Shown here piece by piece: positions 1 to 12,125 of a stretch of DNA of 64,000 bases. The DNA is from Saccopteryx bilineata. Its lineage: Eukaryota; Chordata; Mammalia; Chiroptera; Emballonuridae. The stretch is taken from positions 27,186,875 to 27,250,874 of the forward strand of contig NC_089495.1 of NCBI RefSeq assembly GCF_036850765.1, in the 5' to 3' direction. A program made the position numbers and the translations under genes. Position 1 is the stretch's first letter. Each line of letters starts with the position of its first letter. The notes under the pieces were generated by a model. It was not told the DNA's origin and made no database searches. It saw only the letters and a program-made list of their open reading frames with translations.

Positions 1-158
1 GATAGCTCCATTGGAGTGCATCAGCCTCAGGCACTAAAAATAGTTCAGTACTCAGCCCTTGATGGGGTTGCCGGATGGATCCCTGTCAGGGAACATGTGG
101 GAGTCTGCCTCACTCTCTCCCTTACTCTCACTTAAAAATAAATAAATAAATAAATAAA
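1..158 (+). repeat. SINE, type C, 3' part
   Basis: This is the right-hand part of a tRNA-headed SINE whose head lies outside the window. It carries the type C body (CTCCATTGG, CCTCAGGCACT, GGTGGATCC-like and GGGAGTCTG motifs) and ends in a TAAA-rich tail. It matches the 3' halves of the copies at 14.5, 24.0 and 35.5 kb. Confidence 0.85.
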
Positions 159-502
159 ATATTGCCTAAAATTGGAAAAATTCACACAATCTTACTTTCT
201 GTATTGACTGAACTGAACTCAGTTTTACTTTTCTATTTAATATCACCCAGATATTCTTATCTTAAACCATGGACATTCCTTAATTTACCCCTTACATCTA
301 CCATTTTCCATTTATGTTTCCTGTTCGATTGATTGATTTGGACTCCAATATGCTGCCCCAACCCTCAGCCACTGAGTGTGTTGATATCCAAACTTGCCTA
401 GAAACATTGCTATATTTACAGGCTGTAAAGCCTCTATGACAATTTACACTGAAAAGTTTCTCTAAGAACCACAGGTTCCCTAAACCCAGGTTTTTGGGGG
501 GG
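159..502. other. Unique AT-rich stretch
   Basis: I see no coding frame, repeat family or structured RNA here. Confidence 0.5.
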
Positions 503-698
503 TTTAATTCATTTTAGAGAGGAGAGAGAGAGACAGAGAGAGAAAGAGAGGAGAAGAGACAGAGAGAGCAAAGGAGGGGAGGAGCTGGAAGCATCAACTC
601 CCATATGTGCTTTGACCAGGCAAGCCCAGGGTTTTGAACCGGCGACCTCAGCATTTCCAGGTTGACACTTTATCCACTGTGCCACCACAGGTCAGGCC
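503..698 (-). repeat. SINE, type B, full length
   Basis: This is a minus-strand copy of the short SINE (about 200 bp). Reading the reverse strand, the head is GCCTGACCTGTGG, the B-box-like GGTTC follows, then TGCCTGGTCAAAGCACATATG and TTGATGCTTCC, and a GA-rich tail that appears here as GAGAGA. The flanking CCTAAA motif on both sides may be a short target duplication. Confidence 0.88.
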
Positions 699-1270
699 TA
701 AAGCCACTTTTACTAGAAATGAAATTGCTTTAACTGATTTTCCCCCCTCTCCTTAAACTTTTTTGCTGACACACTAAATTGATGAAAGTCATGTGATGCA
801 CTGGAATATGAATCTGCCATCCATCTTGATACATCCCAACTCAATGTGTCAGCTGAATTAATTTTCAAAAGCCCTGCAGCTCCACAAAAATTCAGCTTTT
901 TAAAGTTCCATAAAAATAATAAAAGACTGCAGGTTGGAAGTTAGCTTTTTAAAACACCACAAGCAGTAAAAGGGTCTCCTCAACATAAAGTGCTCCTTAC
1001 CCACCCCTCATAAGGTGCACACCACTCACCCTCCAATGAAATCCAGAATAGGGCTCATCCATCTGGGACAAGCAAAGGTATAATAAGAGATTGCATATGC
1101 TCTGCAGTCCCAGGCACAGACATCAAAGCTGGCACAGAATGCAGCGTCTGAGTGTAACATGAAGCCGTCGTTCTCTCTACTTGCAGTAACATTTTCTCTA
1201 GCCACCTAAAATGAGAAACATGTAACTGAAAAACATACCTTTTTATATGTAATAGAAACAAATCTTGATA
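699..1270. other. Unique stretch between two SINEs
   Basis: No recognisable element. A 68-codon open frame on the minus strand shows no family features and is treated as chance. Confidence 0.5.
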
Positions 1271-1286
1271 TCAGATATTGCATCTT

Positions 1287-1341
1287 TTTTAAAAAATTTT
1301 TTATTTATAGGTTTAAATTATTTTATTTATTCATTTTAGAG

Positions 1342-1372
<31 letters not shown>

Positions 1373-1494
1373 GGGGAGGAGCAGGAAGCATCAACTCCCG
1401 TATGTGCCTTGACCGGGCAAGCCCAGGGCTTCGAACCGGCGACCTCAGCAGTCCAGGTCGACGCTTTATCCACTGCGCCACCACAGGTCAGGCC
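1287..1494 (-). repeat. SINE, type B, with perfect 16-bp target duplication
   Basis: This is a complete minus-strand type B SINE. It is flanked by a perfect direct repeat, tcagatattgcatctt, at 1271-1286 and 1495-1510. The exact duplication fixes both ends of the element and implies a recent insertion. The tail is T/A-rich followed by GAGA. Confidence 0.95.
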
Positions 1495-1596
1495 TCAGAT
1501 ATTGCATCTTAATGTCCATTTACTGTCTCTAGATTTAAGTACAAAAGGTCAGAGTCCCTTTGCCAAAAAAAATGCTTAGAAGAAATATTTTTATTG

Positions 1597-2100
1597 TGTG
1601 ATGGTTACTTTTATATGTTAACTTGGCTAGGCTACAGTACCTACATATTTGTTCAAATATCAGTTTAGATATTTCAGTGAAATTATTCCTTAGATGAGAT
1701 TAATTTTTAAATTGCTAGACTTTGTATAAAAGCAGGTTACCCTCATAATGTAGGTGGACCTCATTTAATTAGTTGAAATCCTTAAAAGAAAAAGGTTGAG
1801 GCTCCCCAAGGAAGAGGATATTCTACCTGCACTCTGCCTTTCAGACTTGAGCTAAACATCAGCTCATTTCTGGGTCTCCACCTGCCTGCCTGTCCTAGAA
1901 GTTTGGGGTTTTCCAATCCCACAATCATGGAGTCAATTCTTTAAAACAAATCTCTCTCCCTCTCCTCTCTTTCATGAATGTATGAGACATATCTATCTAT
2001 ATCTATAACTATATCATCTATATCTATAACTGTATCTATCTACATCTTCATCTATATATATATACTGTTGCTCTGTTTCCTTGAATAATCCTGACAAATG
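1597..2100 (+). repeat. Ancient interspersed repeat, family unassigned
   Basis: The sequence starts TGTGATGGTTACTTTTATATG and contains ACTTGGCTAGGC, GTAGGTGGACCTCATTTAAT and a terminal CTGTTTCCTTGAATAATCCTGAC. I recognise this order from an old, widespread mammalian repeat whose consensus ends in a GGTTCTGTTTCTCTGGAG-type stretch. I cannot assign its class (LTR or other). An ATCTAT-type microsatellite sits near its end. Confidence 0.6.
1989..2065. repeat. ATCTAT-type microsatellite
   Basis: Imperfect tandem ATCTAT/ATCTATA units with interruptions, ending in a short TA run. It lies inside the 3' part of the ancient repeat at 1597-2100. Confidence 0.9.
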
Positions 2101-2265
2101 TGCATGATATTTAATGCTATTAAGAAAAAGGTTCCAAAATAATACAAAGGAGAGTTAAATTTGTTATTGTTTTTCATTCCCCTGTCTTGTAAAAAATCAA
2201 ATAAATTTGGTACCGATGAACCAAGAACCTGATTTATTTCATTATTTTTAAGAGTCAATGCTTCT

Positions 2266-2600
2266 GCCTGACCAGGCAGTGGCTCAATGGATAGAGCATC
2301 GGACTGTGATGCGGAGGACCCAGGTTCGGGACCTCCAGGTCGCCAGCTTGAGCGGGGGCTCATTTGGTTTGAGCAAAAAGCTCACCAGCTTGGACCCAAG
2401 GTCGCTGGCTCGAGCAAGGGGTTACTTGGTCTGCTGTAGCCCCCGGGTCAAGGCACATATGAGAAAGCAATCAATGAACAACTAAGGTGCCACAACAAAA
2501 AACTGATGATTGATACTTCTCATCTCTCTTCATTTCCATCTGTTTGTCCCTATCTATCCCTCTCTCTGACTCTCTCTCTGTCTCTGGGGAAAAAAAAAGA
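2266..2600 (+). repeat. SINE, type A, full length
   Basis: This is a complete long SINE (about 330 bp). It has the GCCTGACCAGGCAGTGG head, a tRNA-like B box (GGTTCGGGACC), CACATATGAGAAAGC, a CTTCTCATCTCTCT tract and an A-rich tail. Flanking direct repeats read gtcaatgcttct (2254-2265) and attaatgcttct (2601-2612). The open frames over it are SINE sequence, not a gene. Confidence 0.93.
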
Positions 2601-2612
2601 ATTAATGCTTCT

Positions 2613-4499
2613 AAGAAGGAAAATGTTTTTGTAATTTTGAACCTACAAAAGAAGAATCTATAACACTGGCCACAATTTTGTACTTCATAGATTTAAAATT
2701 TTCTCTTTACTAATATAGGTTATTAAGTATCATTTTCAGAACTAGTATAGAGGACACAACCCTCGGCTGACATTTTAAAAATGGTTTTCTTAATCAAAAT
2801 ATTCGGCTTAATTCTTTATTCTCAAAGGATATATTTTTTCAAACTAACAGAAGTAAGATGGTTTTATGTCAGAGCATGTTTAATATGATTGACCCTTAGA
2901 TGTGGGGAGAAGCAAATTGCTTATTTAGGTGAAGATGCTGTTTCCTACCATCAGAGAAACAAATCTGGCCACCGCTGTTAATGAAAAGACAAAAAATGAT
3001 ACATAAAATGCATTACTTTTTTCAAATTACAGTTTAACAACAACAACAAAAATAGAAGCCATCAATATAGCATAGGTTACAAATGTGTCTGACTTTGAAT
3101 TCTAATATTATCACATAAGAGTCATGTAATATGGCACAGATTTTTATCCCTTTGGGCCTTTGTTCTCAGCCATAGAAGAAAAAACAATTGTTTCTGTCAT
3201 CATGCTATTGTGCTACTTAGATGAGTTTATGCATGCAAAACCCTTGACTGTAAAAAGTACTCAACCCATTTGGTTTTTATGTATAATCGCACTTGTTATA
3301 TTCCTATCAGGGTTGCATTTGTTCTTTGCTTTAGGTTACATCTGTTTTATATTTTTATGTTTTGACATCAAAACACCCTACTATGGAAGTTTAAGCATAT
3401 CATTTTAGACTTTAACAAAAAGGATATACTTATTAATTATTTGGTTATTAAATGTTTTACATACTCTCATTTGACTTTGATTTCACTTTAATTTTTTATT
3501 TCGATGTATTGTTATTTTTTTGTCTAATGACAGAGATAAAACTAAAAACCATATTCAGATATCATACTATCAGTATATAATATTCACATCCATTAAATAA
3601 TTCCCTGTTAAATAAATTAATTGAACCTCAGTTGTTTTTGTAGCCCATATTTCTCTACTGTCTCTTTAATTCATAAAGCCAAACTAAATTCATATCATCC
3701 CTTATGAGGAAAAAATAAATCTTCACCTCCCACCTTGCTATATCATTTTTTTTTGCATAAGGTAGTTGTCATATGGACATGTTAAAAATTACATCTCAAA
3801 TTATATGTATGCAGATGTTCCACAAATACTTGTTCTAGAGAAACATTTTTTTAAATCTGGAACTCCAGATATGCCCCATCTTTATTTAATGGAACAGTCT
3901 AAACCTTGCTGAAATTATAGCTTTCATGATTAATTACATCATTGATCAAACCAAAGTTTTTCTGGCATTAGCATCTGTTAATCAACCAGATGTTCTCTAT
4001 GGTCTCCCTGACTGAATAAGATTGTTTCCCTGCTGATTATGGACTAATGGGGAAGTGGTGGTTTTTATACACGTGTGTGTGTGCGCGCGTGCGCGTGTGT
4101 GTGTGGGGGGGGTTACAAGGGACTCTTCTCAATACTAAATGAGGACAACATAAGTTCTAAAAATCAAAAATGTATGATGAGTTTCTTTAGATTTGTACTT
4201 CAGTATAGTGGAGTTGATGTGCACAATCTGTGTTCTTCTCTGGTTAATAATGATGAGTCACTTTCTGACATCAGTTCCAGCCTTATTTTAAAGGAACATA
4301 TTTTAGCTCCCTTTCAGTGAAACATCTGCAACTCACACACACAAAAAGAATAACAAGTTACTTGTAAACCAAAGATCTGTACCTATTTTTAAACTCAGTT
4401 TCTTACTATCCTTTTACTTATCCAAGTAAAATGTCAATATGAATATTTGCCTCCTAGCAGTAATACCAAACTCTGTGTGAGTGATTCACTATCACTTCA
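2613..4499. other. Unique AT-rich DNA
   Basis: About 1.9 kb without an element I can name. The open frames (up to 82 codons) are hydrophobic and AT-driven. The only notable feature is the GT/GC alternating tract at 4071-4112. Confidence 0.5.
4071..4112. repeat. GT/GC alternating tract with G-run
   Basis: Alternating purine-pyrimidine DNA (gtgtgtgtgtgcgcgcgtgcgc core) followed by a run of eight Gs. The GC-containing core makes this the best Z-DNA candidate in the window. Confidence 0.9.
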
Positions 4500-5829
4500 A
4501 TTACATCCCTGCAGGTTAAAAAACATTGTTCCAATAAACCTAATCTTATCTCCTTGATGTAAAAAAGAGAAAAGAAAGAGTGAAGTAACCAAAAAGGCAC
4601 CATAAGTTGTTCCTCGTTTCACTCCTCCTAACAAGAATCCCACCAATATCTTTTCAACAAGACACCACTGAGAGAATCCTAGAACATGGGGCTGAGGCTG
4701 AAGCACCTCCCCACACCTCAGAGACCAATTCAGACTGAATTAAAAGAGAATTGGCTACATTTTGACCACATTGCCTTTCCCTGTGACAGCACAGCGCATG
4801 TGGAGAGATCTCCCATGAGCCTCGGGCTCCTCCAATGGAAAAAGTGAACACAGGGAGACAACCAGCTTCTCCCGGCATTGTGGGTCATTTTGTGGGGACT
4901 CCACTCTGATCTTGTACTCAGGGATTTCAGGGCAATCTGCGGGGACCAACCACTGAAAATCTGACTGTGACGGACAAGGCAGAAGAGACTTGCAACAAAA
5001 AACACAGGCTACAAAATAGCCTGGAGTTGTCGCTCCCTCTCCTGCCTAGACAAGTGGGTTGAGTCATAACCCCACCCACTGTGAACAGAGTCTTCTAGTC
5101 CAATCAAACCAAAAGGACTGGCAAACACATCTGAAAGCTGTGCTTCCAAACAGCCCTCAAGAATGGCAAACAGAGCGGATCATCTGCAGAGCAAAACCGA
5201 TGATTCTGTTTGGCCAAGGGAACGTGGGATGCAGGTTGACGTCAGTTAAGATGACATAGAACTTTATTGATTTGAGAGCTGTTTCTATGCTGTACCTGGG
5301 AAGGGAATCTAATTTGTAGCCCTGCTTATTGTTGAATACAAACTTCAGCTTGTCCAACCAGGGAACCTAACCAGAGCACACAGCCAGCTGTGTAACCCAT
5401 TCAACAGCCCTTCATAAAGTGGCACTTCAACAAAGAGTGCAGCCTGTGACTTCACCAATTTGCAGAGCAAAACCAATGGGCTCACCTGACTAGGGAATTT
5501 AATTCACACTCAGACTGATTTGAGCCCCTAAACAACAGCTACCTAAGAACTGTGTTATGACCTGGTAACTGCTAGGGCAGGGAAACTAATCATAGCCCCA
5601 GCTACTGCTGAATATAATACCCAGTCCTGAACATCCAGGAAGCCTGATCAGAGACTTTAGGAAAACATGGAGCCAGTCCTGCCGCTTCACTTGGTTAGTA
5701 AATTAAGCCAGCAGTCCTATCCATCTGCTCTCAGCCAGTGGCACGCCCCGTCCTCAGAATTTGAACAGTTGCCTTGCCCAAAAATAAAACATAAGAGCAG
5801 CACCTATCTGCCCAAAGACATTATCAGCA
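4500..5829 (+). promoter_or_regulatory. Probable L1 5'UTR (promoter relic)
   Basis: This stretch is more GC-rich than its flanks and leads directly into the L1 ORF1 remnant. Its wording (CTGAGGCTGAAGCACCTCC, later GACATTATCAGCAGACATG) resembles the 5' region of old mammalian L1s. It would have held the sense promoter, but decay makes activity unlikely. The left end is approximate. Confidence 0.6.
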
Positions 5830-6870
5830 GACATGTCCAAAAACCCCTCTGAGCAGATTAGTGAAGAGCTGTCTCTGTCAAAGCAAACCTGTAAAATCTG
5901 GAGGAAGAGCCTCATTACTCACCTGGACAGATACCAACGTAAATAATCACAGAACATGAAAGCTCAGGTACATATGACAGCACTAAAGGAAGAATAATGC
6001 TCTAAAAACTGACCCTAAAGAAATGGAAATCTATGAACATTTTGATAAAGAATTCAGAATAATCATCTTAAAGAAGTTGAGCAAACCTAGAAGAAAATGC
6101 AGTCAGACTAGACTAAATTATGAAAACAATGCATAAAAAAAATGAAAGGTTTGACAAAGAAATATTGAGCATCAAAAAAAGGGGGAGGGGAAGAAATCTT
6201 AGGGTTGAAAATGCAATAACTGAACTAAAGAATATAATAGAGAATTTCTGAAGTAGACACAGCCATGGGGAAGAAAGATTCAAACACCTGAAAAATAAGG
6301 TATTAGAAATTAGAGTCTCAAAAAGGAAAATTAATGAAAATAGTGAAGAAAGCCTCTGAAAATTATGGGAATAGTGAAAAAACAAACAAACAACATTTGC
6401 ATTATGGAAATTTCTGAAGGAGAATAAAAAAGAGGACAGAAAGTATATGTAAAGCATTAACAACTGAAAACTTTTTGAACTTGGGGAAAAAATGGACATC
6501 TGGATTGATGAGGCCCCCAAAACACTAAATATGTTGAACCTGAATAGGGTTACACTGGGACACATCCAATTGTCAAAAGTTGAAGACCAAGAAAGAATTT
6601 AAACAGCAATAGAAAAAAAAAAGGGTGTTATATGCCATGGCAACCCTGTAAGAATATTGGATGATTTCTCAACAGAAACATTTAAGCCAGGAGGTTTTGG
6701 GATAATATATTCAAAATATTGAAAGAAAATAACTGTTAACCAAGAATTTTGTACCCAGTAAAGCTGTCATTCAGTAACAAAGGAGAGATAAAAACTTTTC
6801 CAAACAAACAAAAGCAGAGGGAGTTTATTACTAAGAAATTTGCCTCCCAAAAAATACTTAAGTTAATTCA
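5830..6870 (+). pseudogene. L1 ORF1 remnant
   Basis: This is the relic of the L1 RNA-binding chaperone protein (ORF1p). The nucleotide order follows L1M ORF1: TGAGCAGATTAGTGAAGAGC near the start, AAAGAAATGGAAATCTATGA, a long A-rich coiled-coil-like segment (6010-6480), GACATCTGGATTGATGAGGC, then ACCAAGAATTTTGTACCCAG and CAAACAAACAAAAGCAGAGG at the end. Stop codons and frameshifts occur in every frame, so no full-length protein can be made. The 150-codon open frame on the opposite strand at 6113-6565 is only the antisense of this A-rich coding sequence. Confidence 0.85.
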
Positions 6871-7339
6871 TTGAGTGGAAGTAAAAGAATGATAATTAAT
6901 ATCATAAAAACACAAAAAATAGAATAAGTTTTTACCGGTAATAACAAATATATAGTCATAGTTAGATTTTGTAATATATTATTAGTGGTGCACAACTCAC
7001 AACTCTAGTTTAAGAGTTAAAAAATAATTAGTAAAACTATCTAGGAAAATGTAAATTGTAATAGCAGTAACCTAAATGAGGGGGGAAAGAAGTAAAATGT
7101 AATGTATATGAAGTCTATTAAAGTTAGGTTGTTATCAGTTTAAAATAGTGTGTTATAAGTTTAAGATAAAGTTTAATGTAAGCCTGATTGATGATAACTA
7201 CAAGAGAAAATCTTGTAGTAATTATACAAAAGAACATAATAAAAAGTCAAAGCATACTAATACCAAAAGGCAACAAGACATACACATAAAGACAGCAGGA
7301 TAAAAAAAACAAGATACAAGTTATCTACAAACACCCAGA
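6871..7339 (+). other. L1 inter-ORF spacer
   Basis: A/T-rich sequence joins the ORF1 and ORF2 remnants. Its order (GTGGTGCACAACTCACAACTC, then GTTGTTATCAGTTTAAAATAG) matches the spacer of long L1M elements rather than new unique DNA. Confidence 0.75.
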
Positions 7340-8731
7340 AACCAATTCAAAAAAACAGCAATATTAAGTCTTTTCCAATGAATAATTGAACATAAATGAA
7401 TTAAATTTATCTATCAAAAGATATAGATTGACTAAATAGTAAAAAATAAATAAATAAAAATCTAACAATATGCTGCCTAAAGGACACTCTCTCTAGCCTG
7501 AAAGACACACATAGATGGAAACTGAAGAAATGGAAAAAACAAATAACTATTCCAAAAAACTGGTAACAACAAAAAAAAGTAAGGGTAGCTATACATATGT
7601 CAGATACAATAGACTCTAATGTAAATACAGTAAAAAAAATGGGGGGGGTCAATACATTAAAAGATATAAAAATAGAAAATATCTGTGTACCATATTGGAG
7701 TTTCAAAATGTATAAAACGAAAACTAATAGAACTAAAAGGCAAAATGAACAATGTTGCAATAACAGTTGTAAACTTCAATATCCCATTCTCAACAATGGA
7801 TAGGTCATCCAAGACAGAGAAGCAATAAAGAAAAAAGATTAGAATACTATAAACCACATGAACCTAACAGACATACAGAACATTCTACCCAACAACAGTA
7901 GAATTCACATTCTTCTCAAGCACACATAGGACACCTTCTCTGACCACAATGACATGAAACTAGAAATAAATAACAAGAGGAAAATCATAAAAGTCACAAG
8001 CACATGAAAATTAACAGCATTCTTTTGAACAACCAATGGGTCAAAGAAGAAATTAAAGGGGAAATTAAAAAGGTTTCTGAGACAAAAATGAAAACACACA
8101 CATCAGGAACTCATGGAATGTAGCAAAAGCAGTTCTAAGAGAGAAGTTCAAAAAACAAATACCTACAGTAAGAAACAAGAAAGATCCCAAATAAACAACC
8201 TAACTTTTTACCATAAAGAACTAGAAAAAAAACCAGGCTGAGCCCAAAGTTAGCAGAAGAAAATAAATAATAAATAATAAAACAGAAATATATAAAATAG
8301 ATAATAGAAAAATAATAGAAAAGAATAATCAAACTAAAAAAATAGTTATTTTAATAGATAAAATCAACAAGTCTATGGCTAGACTAACATGAAAGAGAGA
8401 GGACCCACATCAGTAAAATTATAAATAATTGGAAGACATTACAGCTGATACCACAAAAATAAGGATCATAACAGGCTACAATAAACCAAATTTCTGGGCA
8501 ACCTAGAAGAAATGAAAAAAAATCTTAGAAACATACAACTTATCAAGATGGAATCAGTAAGATTTATCTCTGGAATGCAAAAATGGTTTAACATATGCTA
8601 ACCAAATAATCTGATACATCACATTAACAGAATGAAGAAAAAGAATCGTATGATTATCTCAATATATGCAGAAAAAGCATTCAACAAAATTCAACATCCA
8701 TTCACGATAAAAAAATAAATAAAACAAAACT

Positions 8732-8852
8732 GCCTGACCTGTGGTGGTGCAGTGGATAAAGCATCGACCTGGAACACTGAGGTCACTGGTTTGAAACCCT
8801 GGGCTTGCCTGGTCAAGGCACATATGGGAGTTGATGCTTCCTGCTCCTCCCC

Positions 8853-8926
<74 letters not shown>

Positions 8927-8943
8927 TAAAATGAATAAAAAAA
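8732..8943 (+). repeat. SINE, type B, inside L1 ORF2
   Basis: A complete plus-strand type B SINE (GCCTGACCTGTGGTGGTGC head; TTGCCTGGTCAAGGCACATA). It has a long CT microsatellite (8856-8931) before its tail. L1 sequence resumes on the other side, so the SINE is younger than the L1. Confidence 0.93.
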
Positions 8944-9427
8944 ACTATTAACAAATTAGACATAGAAGGAACATATCTCAACATAATGAAAGTCATTTAA
9001 TGGCCAAAGAAAGAAAGAACGGGGGAGAAAAAAAGAAACAGTGGTATAAGAATGAAAGTTTTTCCTCTAAGATCGGAAATAACGTGAGAGTGCCCGCTGT
9101 ACCACTCTTATTTAACACAGTCCTGGAAGTCCTAGCTAGAGGAATCAGGCAACAAAAAATATAAAAATTATCAGAATTATAAGGGAAGTAGTAAAATTGT
9201 CTCTGTTTGCAGATGAGATGATTTTATAGAGAGAAAATCCTAGATTTAAACAAAAAAAAAATTGTTAGGTCTAATCAATAATTTCAGTAAAGTTATATAA
9301 TATAAAATTAACATACAAAAGCCAATAACATTTCTGTACACTAATAAAAAGTTTTCTGAAAAAAAAATAAATTGAATTCATTTAAAATAGTATCCAAAAC
9401 AAAATACTTAGCATTAAAAATAATTAA

Positions 9428-9756
9428 GCCTGACCAGACGGTTGCACAGTGGATAGAGCATCAGACTGGGATGCGGAGGATCCAGGTTTGAGACCCCGAG
9501 GTTGCCAGCTTGAGCGTGGGCTCATCTGGTTTGAGCAAGGCTCACCAACTTGGACCCAAGTTCGGTGACTCAAACAAGGGGTTACTCGTTCTGCTGTAGC
9601 CCCCCAGTCAAGGCACATATGAGAAAGCAATCAATGAACAACTAAGGTGTTACAACAAAAAACTAATGATTAATGCTTCTCATCTCTCTCTGTTCTTGTC
9701 AGTCCCTATCTATCCCTCTCTCTGACTCTGTCTCTGTAAAAAAACACAAAAAAAGA
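9428..9756 (+). repeat. SINE, type A, with perfect 17-bp target duplication
   Basis: A complete type A SINE in L1 ORF2. The direct repeat gcattaaaaataattaa occurs at 9411-9427 and 9758-9774, proving a clean retroposition into the already resident L1. Confidence 0.96.
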
Positions 9757-11090
9757 AGCATTAAAAATAATTAAGAAAGTGAAGGCTCTCTAAACTGAAA
9801 ACTACAAGTTGTTGATGAGAAAAATTGCAGAAAATACAAATAAATAAAACGATATTCCATGCTAATGGATTGGAAAAAGTAATATTGTTTAAATGTCAAC
9901 CTACCAAAAGCCATCTGTAGCTTCAACATAATTTCTGTCAAGATTGCAATGCCATTCTTTTTACAGTAGTAGAAAAATATTTTTAAATGTGTATGAAATC
10001 ACAAAAGACCCAGAAGAGCCAAATAAATTCTGAAAAATAAAAATAAAACAGGAGGTATCACATTTTCCGATTTCAAGCTATACTATAAAACTATAGTTAC
10101 CTAAACAGTAATGTACTAGCATAAAAACACACAAATTGATCAATGGAACAGGATAAAGAACCCAGAAATACACCTAAGCATAATGGCCAACTAAAAATTG
10201 GCAAAGGAGCCAAGTTAACTCAATGGATAAAAATATCTCTTCAATAAAGGGTGCTGGATAATCAGATATTCCCATGTAGAAAAATAAAACTGGATGCCTA
10301 TCTTACAGGCCCACAAAAAATTAACTTAAAATGGATAAAAAAATCTAAGACATGAAACAATAAAACTTCTAGAAGAAAACATAGGAATAAAGCTTTTAGA
10401 TGTGAGTAATGATTATCTGTATGACACCTAAGACACAAGGAAAAAAATAAAAAGTAAACAAATAGGACTACATCAAATTAAAAAGCTTCTGCACAGCAAT
10501 AGAAACTGTCAACAAAGTGAAAAGACAAACTCCAGAATGAAAAAATATATATATCTGTAAACCATAGATCTGATAACGAGTTATAATATCCAAAACATAT
10601 AAAGATCTCATACAACTCAATAGCAAAATAATAACCAAATTAAAAAATAGGCCAAGGACATAAATACATTTCTCCAAAGAAGATATATAAAAAGTCAACA
10701 GTTTCATGCAAAGAATCTCAACATCACTAGTCATTCAGAAAATGCAAATTAAAACCATAATGAGATATGACCTGTTAGAATGGTCATCATCAGAAAGAAG
10801 AATAACAACTGTTGGTGTGGATGTAGGGGAAAGAGAACACTTGTGTACTATTGGTAGGATTGTAAATTGGTACAGCCACTATGGAAAACAAAATGAAGGA
10901 TCTTCAAAATGTTAAAAATAGAATTGCCATATAATCCAGTAATTTTAATTCTCGGAACATATCCAATGGAAACAAACTAACTCAAAAAGATACCTTGTTC
11001 ATAGCAACATTATTTACAATAGCCAAGACATAGAAACATCAGTATCTATCTACAGCCAATGGAAAAAGGACTTGTGTATATATATTCAGT

Positions 11091-11317
11091 GATAAACAGA
11101 AAAGTTCAGAGTAAATCCTAAAAGTTCTTTCCACAGGAGAATTTTTTCCTTTATTTTTGTTTGTTTGTTCTATTGTATCTATATAAGAAGATGGATATTA
11201 GCTGAACCTATTGGGTAATCATTTCACAAAATATGTAAATCAAACCATCATGCTGTACACCTAAAATTATACAGTGATATCTTTTAATAAAACTGATGAT
11301 AAAAAAGAAAGAGAAGA
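11091..11317 (+). other. L1 3'UTR and A-rich tail
   Basis: GGTAATCATTTCACAAAATA, ACCATCATGCTGTACACC and AATAAAACTGATGAT follow the classic L1M 3'UTR order. The tail then passes into the GGAA repeat. Confidence 0.8.
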
Positions 11318-11380
11318 GGAAGGAAGGAAGGAAGGAAGGAAGGAAGGAAGGAAGGAAGGAAGGAAGGAAGGAAGGAAGGA
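11318..11380 (+). repeat. (GGAA)n microsatellite
   Basis: About 15 nearly perfect GGAA units grown out of the L1 A-rich tail. Repeated GGAA cores are known binding sites for ETS-family factors, but nothing here shows that this tract is used. Confidence 0.95.
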
Positions 11381-11400
11381 GAAAGAAGGAATAAGAGAAG

Positions 11401-11924
11401 GAAATAAGGAAAAGAAAGATCACAATCTTTGATTTACCTTATCTGTAAGGATATCTCAGTTTGATGTAGGGCCCAAAGTTACCCCTAAGAAGTATGAAGT
11501 CAGAATAAAATTTTAATGTTTGTAGTCTTCCCTCACACCTCATTTTATTCTTAATATTTACATAAGTTCTGCTTTAAATAACCCCAAAAGCATAAGAAGT
11601 CATAATAAGTTGCAAAATATTTTAGCTTTAGAGATCTAAGGGAAAAAGGTAATTAATGCTTAATACCAAGGATTGGCCTTCACATTATGGAAAATCTGAG
11701 AAAATATTTGCAGTTTTGAGCCCCAGCTTGTTTTAGCAGCAATTAGCAGATCAGAGCATCCTTGGCTTTGTCCCCTCCCCACTTTCCTTGGCCACGACCT
11801 GCACCTAATCTCTGTCCAAACAAACTGGATACAGTAAGGGAAAAGCAGGGCTGATCACACCTACCTGAAGGCAATGCTGTTAATACCACACTAGAGCGGC
11901 ATGACATCTTCCTGTCACATATTT
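11401..11924. other. Unique stretch
   Basis: No coding frame or repeat is recognised. The 11.69-11.83 kb part is less AT-rich and non-repetitive, and could be conserved non-coding DNA. Confidence 0.45.
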
Positions 11925-12125
11925 GTTCTTACATCACCTCATTTTTATCCTCACAACAAACCTGTTAAGTAAGTGTTATGACGTTGATTTCATAGCCAAG
12001 GGAACGGAGGCTCAGAATAGTTGAGTGACCACACAAGGTGTACACATTTTGTGGGGAAGCTGAAATTCTAACCTGGTCTTTAAATCTTGAGTTAGAGGCT
12101 TTGTTCCTTCTCTGGTCTCCAGAGC
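11925..12125 (-). repeat. MIR SINE fragment
   Basis: On the plus strand it reads TCCTCACAACAAACCTGTTAA, then ATAGCCAAGGGAACGGAGGC and CTCAGAATAGTTGAGTGACC. This is the reverse complement of the MIR core (CCTCATCTGTAAAATGGGG, GAGGATTAAA). Confidence 0.8.

Larger units (their letters stand above)
7340..11090 (+). pseudogene. L1 ORF2 remnant (endonuclease / reverse transcriptase)
   Basis: This is the relic of the L1 endonuclease-reverse transcriptase. The endonuclease part runs to about 8.1 kb (ACAATGGATAGGTCATCC, TTCTTCTCAAGC). Near 8550 the text jumps from ACATACAACTTATCAAGATG to TTTATCTCTGGAATGC, skipping several hundred bases of the early RT domain. The catalytic box is visible at about 9207-9230 and reads L-F-A-D-E-M-I-L-stop, so the usual second aspartate is glutamate and a stop follows. 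Later parts (ATAGAAACTGTCAACAAAG; TGTAAATTGGTACAGCCACT) cover the C-terminal region. Two SINEs split it (8732-8943 and 9428-9756). It is non-functional. Confidence 0.88.
4500..11317 (+). mobile_element. Long decayed L1 (L1MA-like), sense to + strand
   Basis: One plus-strand LINE-1 can be followed from a 5' region, through ORF1, an inter-ORF spacer and ORF2, to a 3'UTR ending near AATAAAACTGATGATAAAAA. The order and wording match mammalian L1M consensus sequence: GACATGTCCAAAAACCCC, CCAAGAATTTTGTACCCAG, ATTCTTCTCAAGC and TTTGCAGATGA occur in turn. Frames are broken throughout. SINEs interrupt it at 8.7 and 9.4 kb, and ORF2 has an internal deletion near 8.55 kb. The exact 5' boundary is uncertain because I found no convincing target duplication. 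The subfamily call is from memory of the consensus, not an alignment. Confidence 0.88.

Noticed and set aside
6113..6565. 150-codon minus-strand open frame rich in Phe, Leu and Ser
   Set aside because: It is the antisense reading of A-rich L1 ORF1 sequence, which lacks stops on the other strand by composition.
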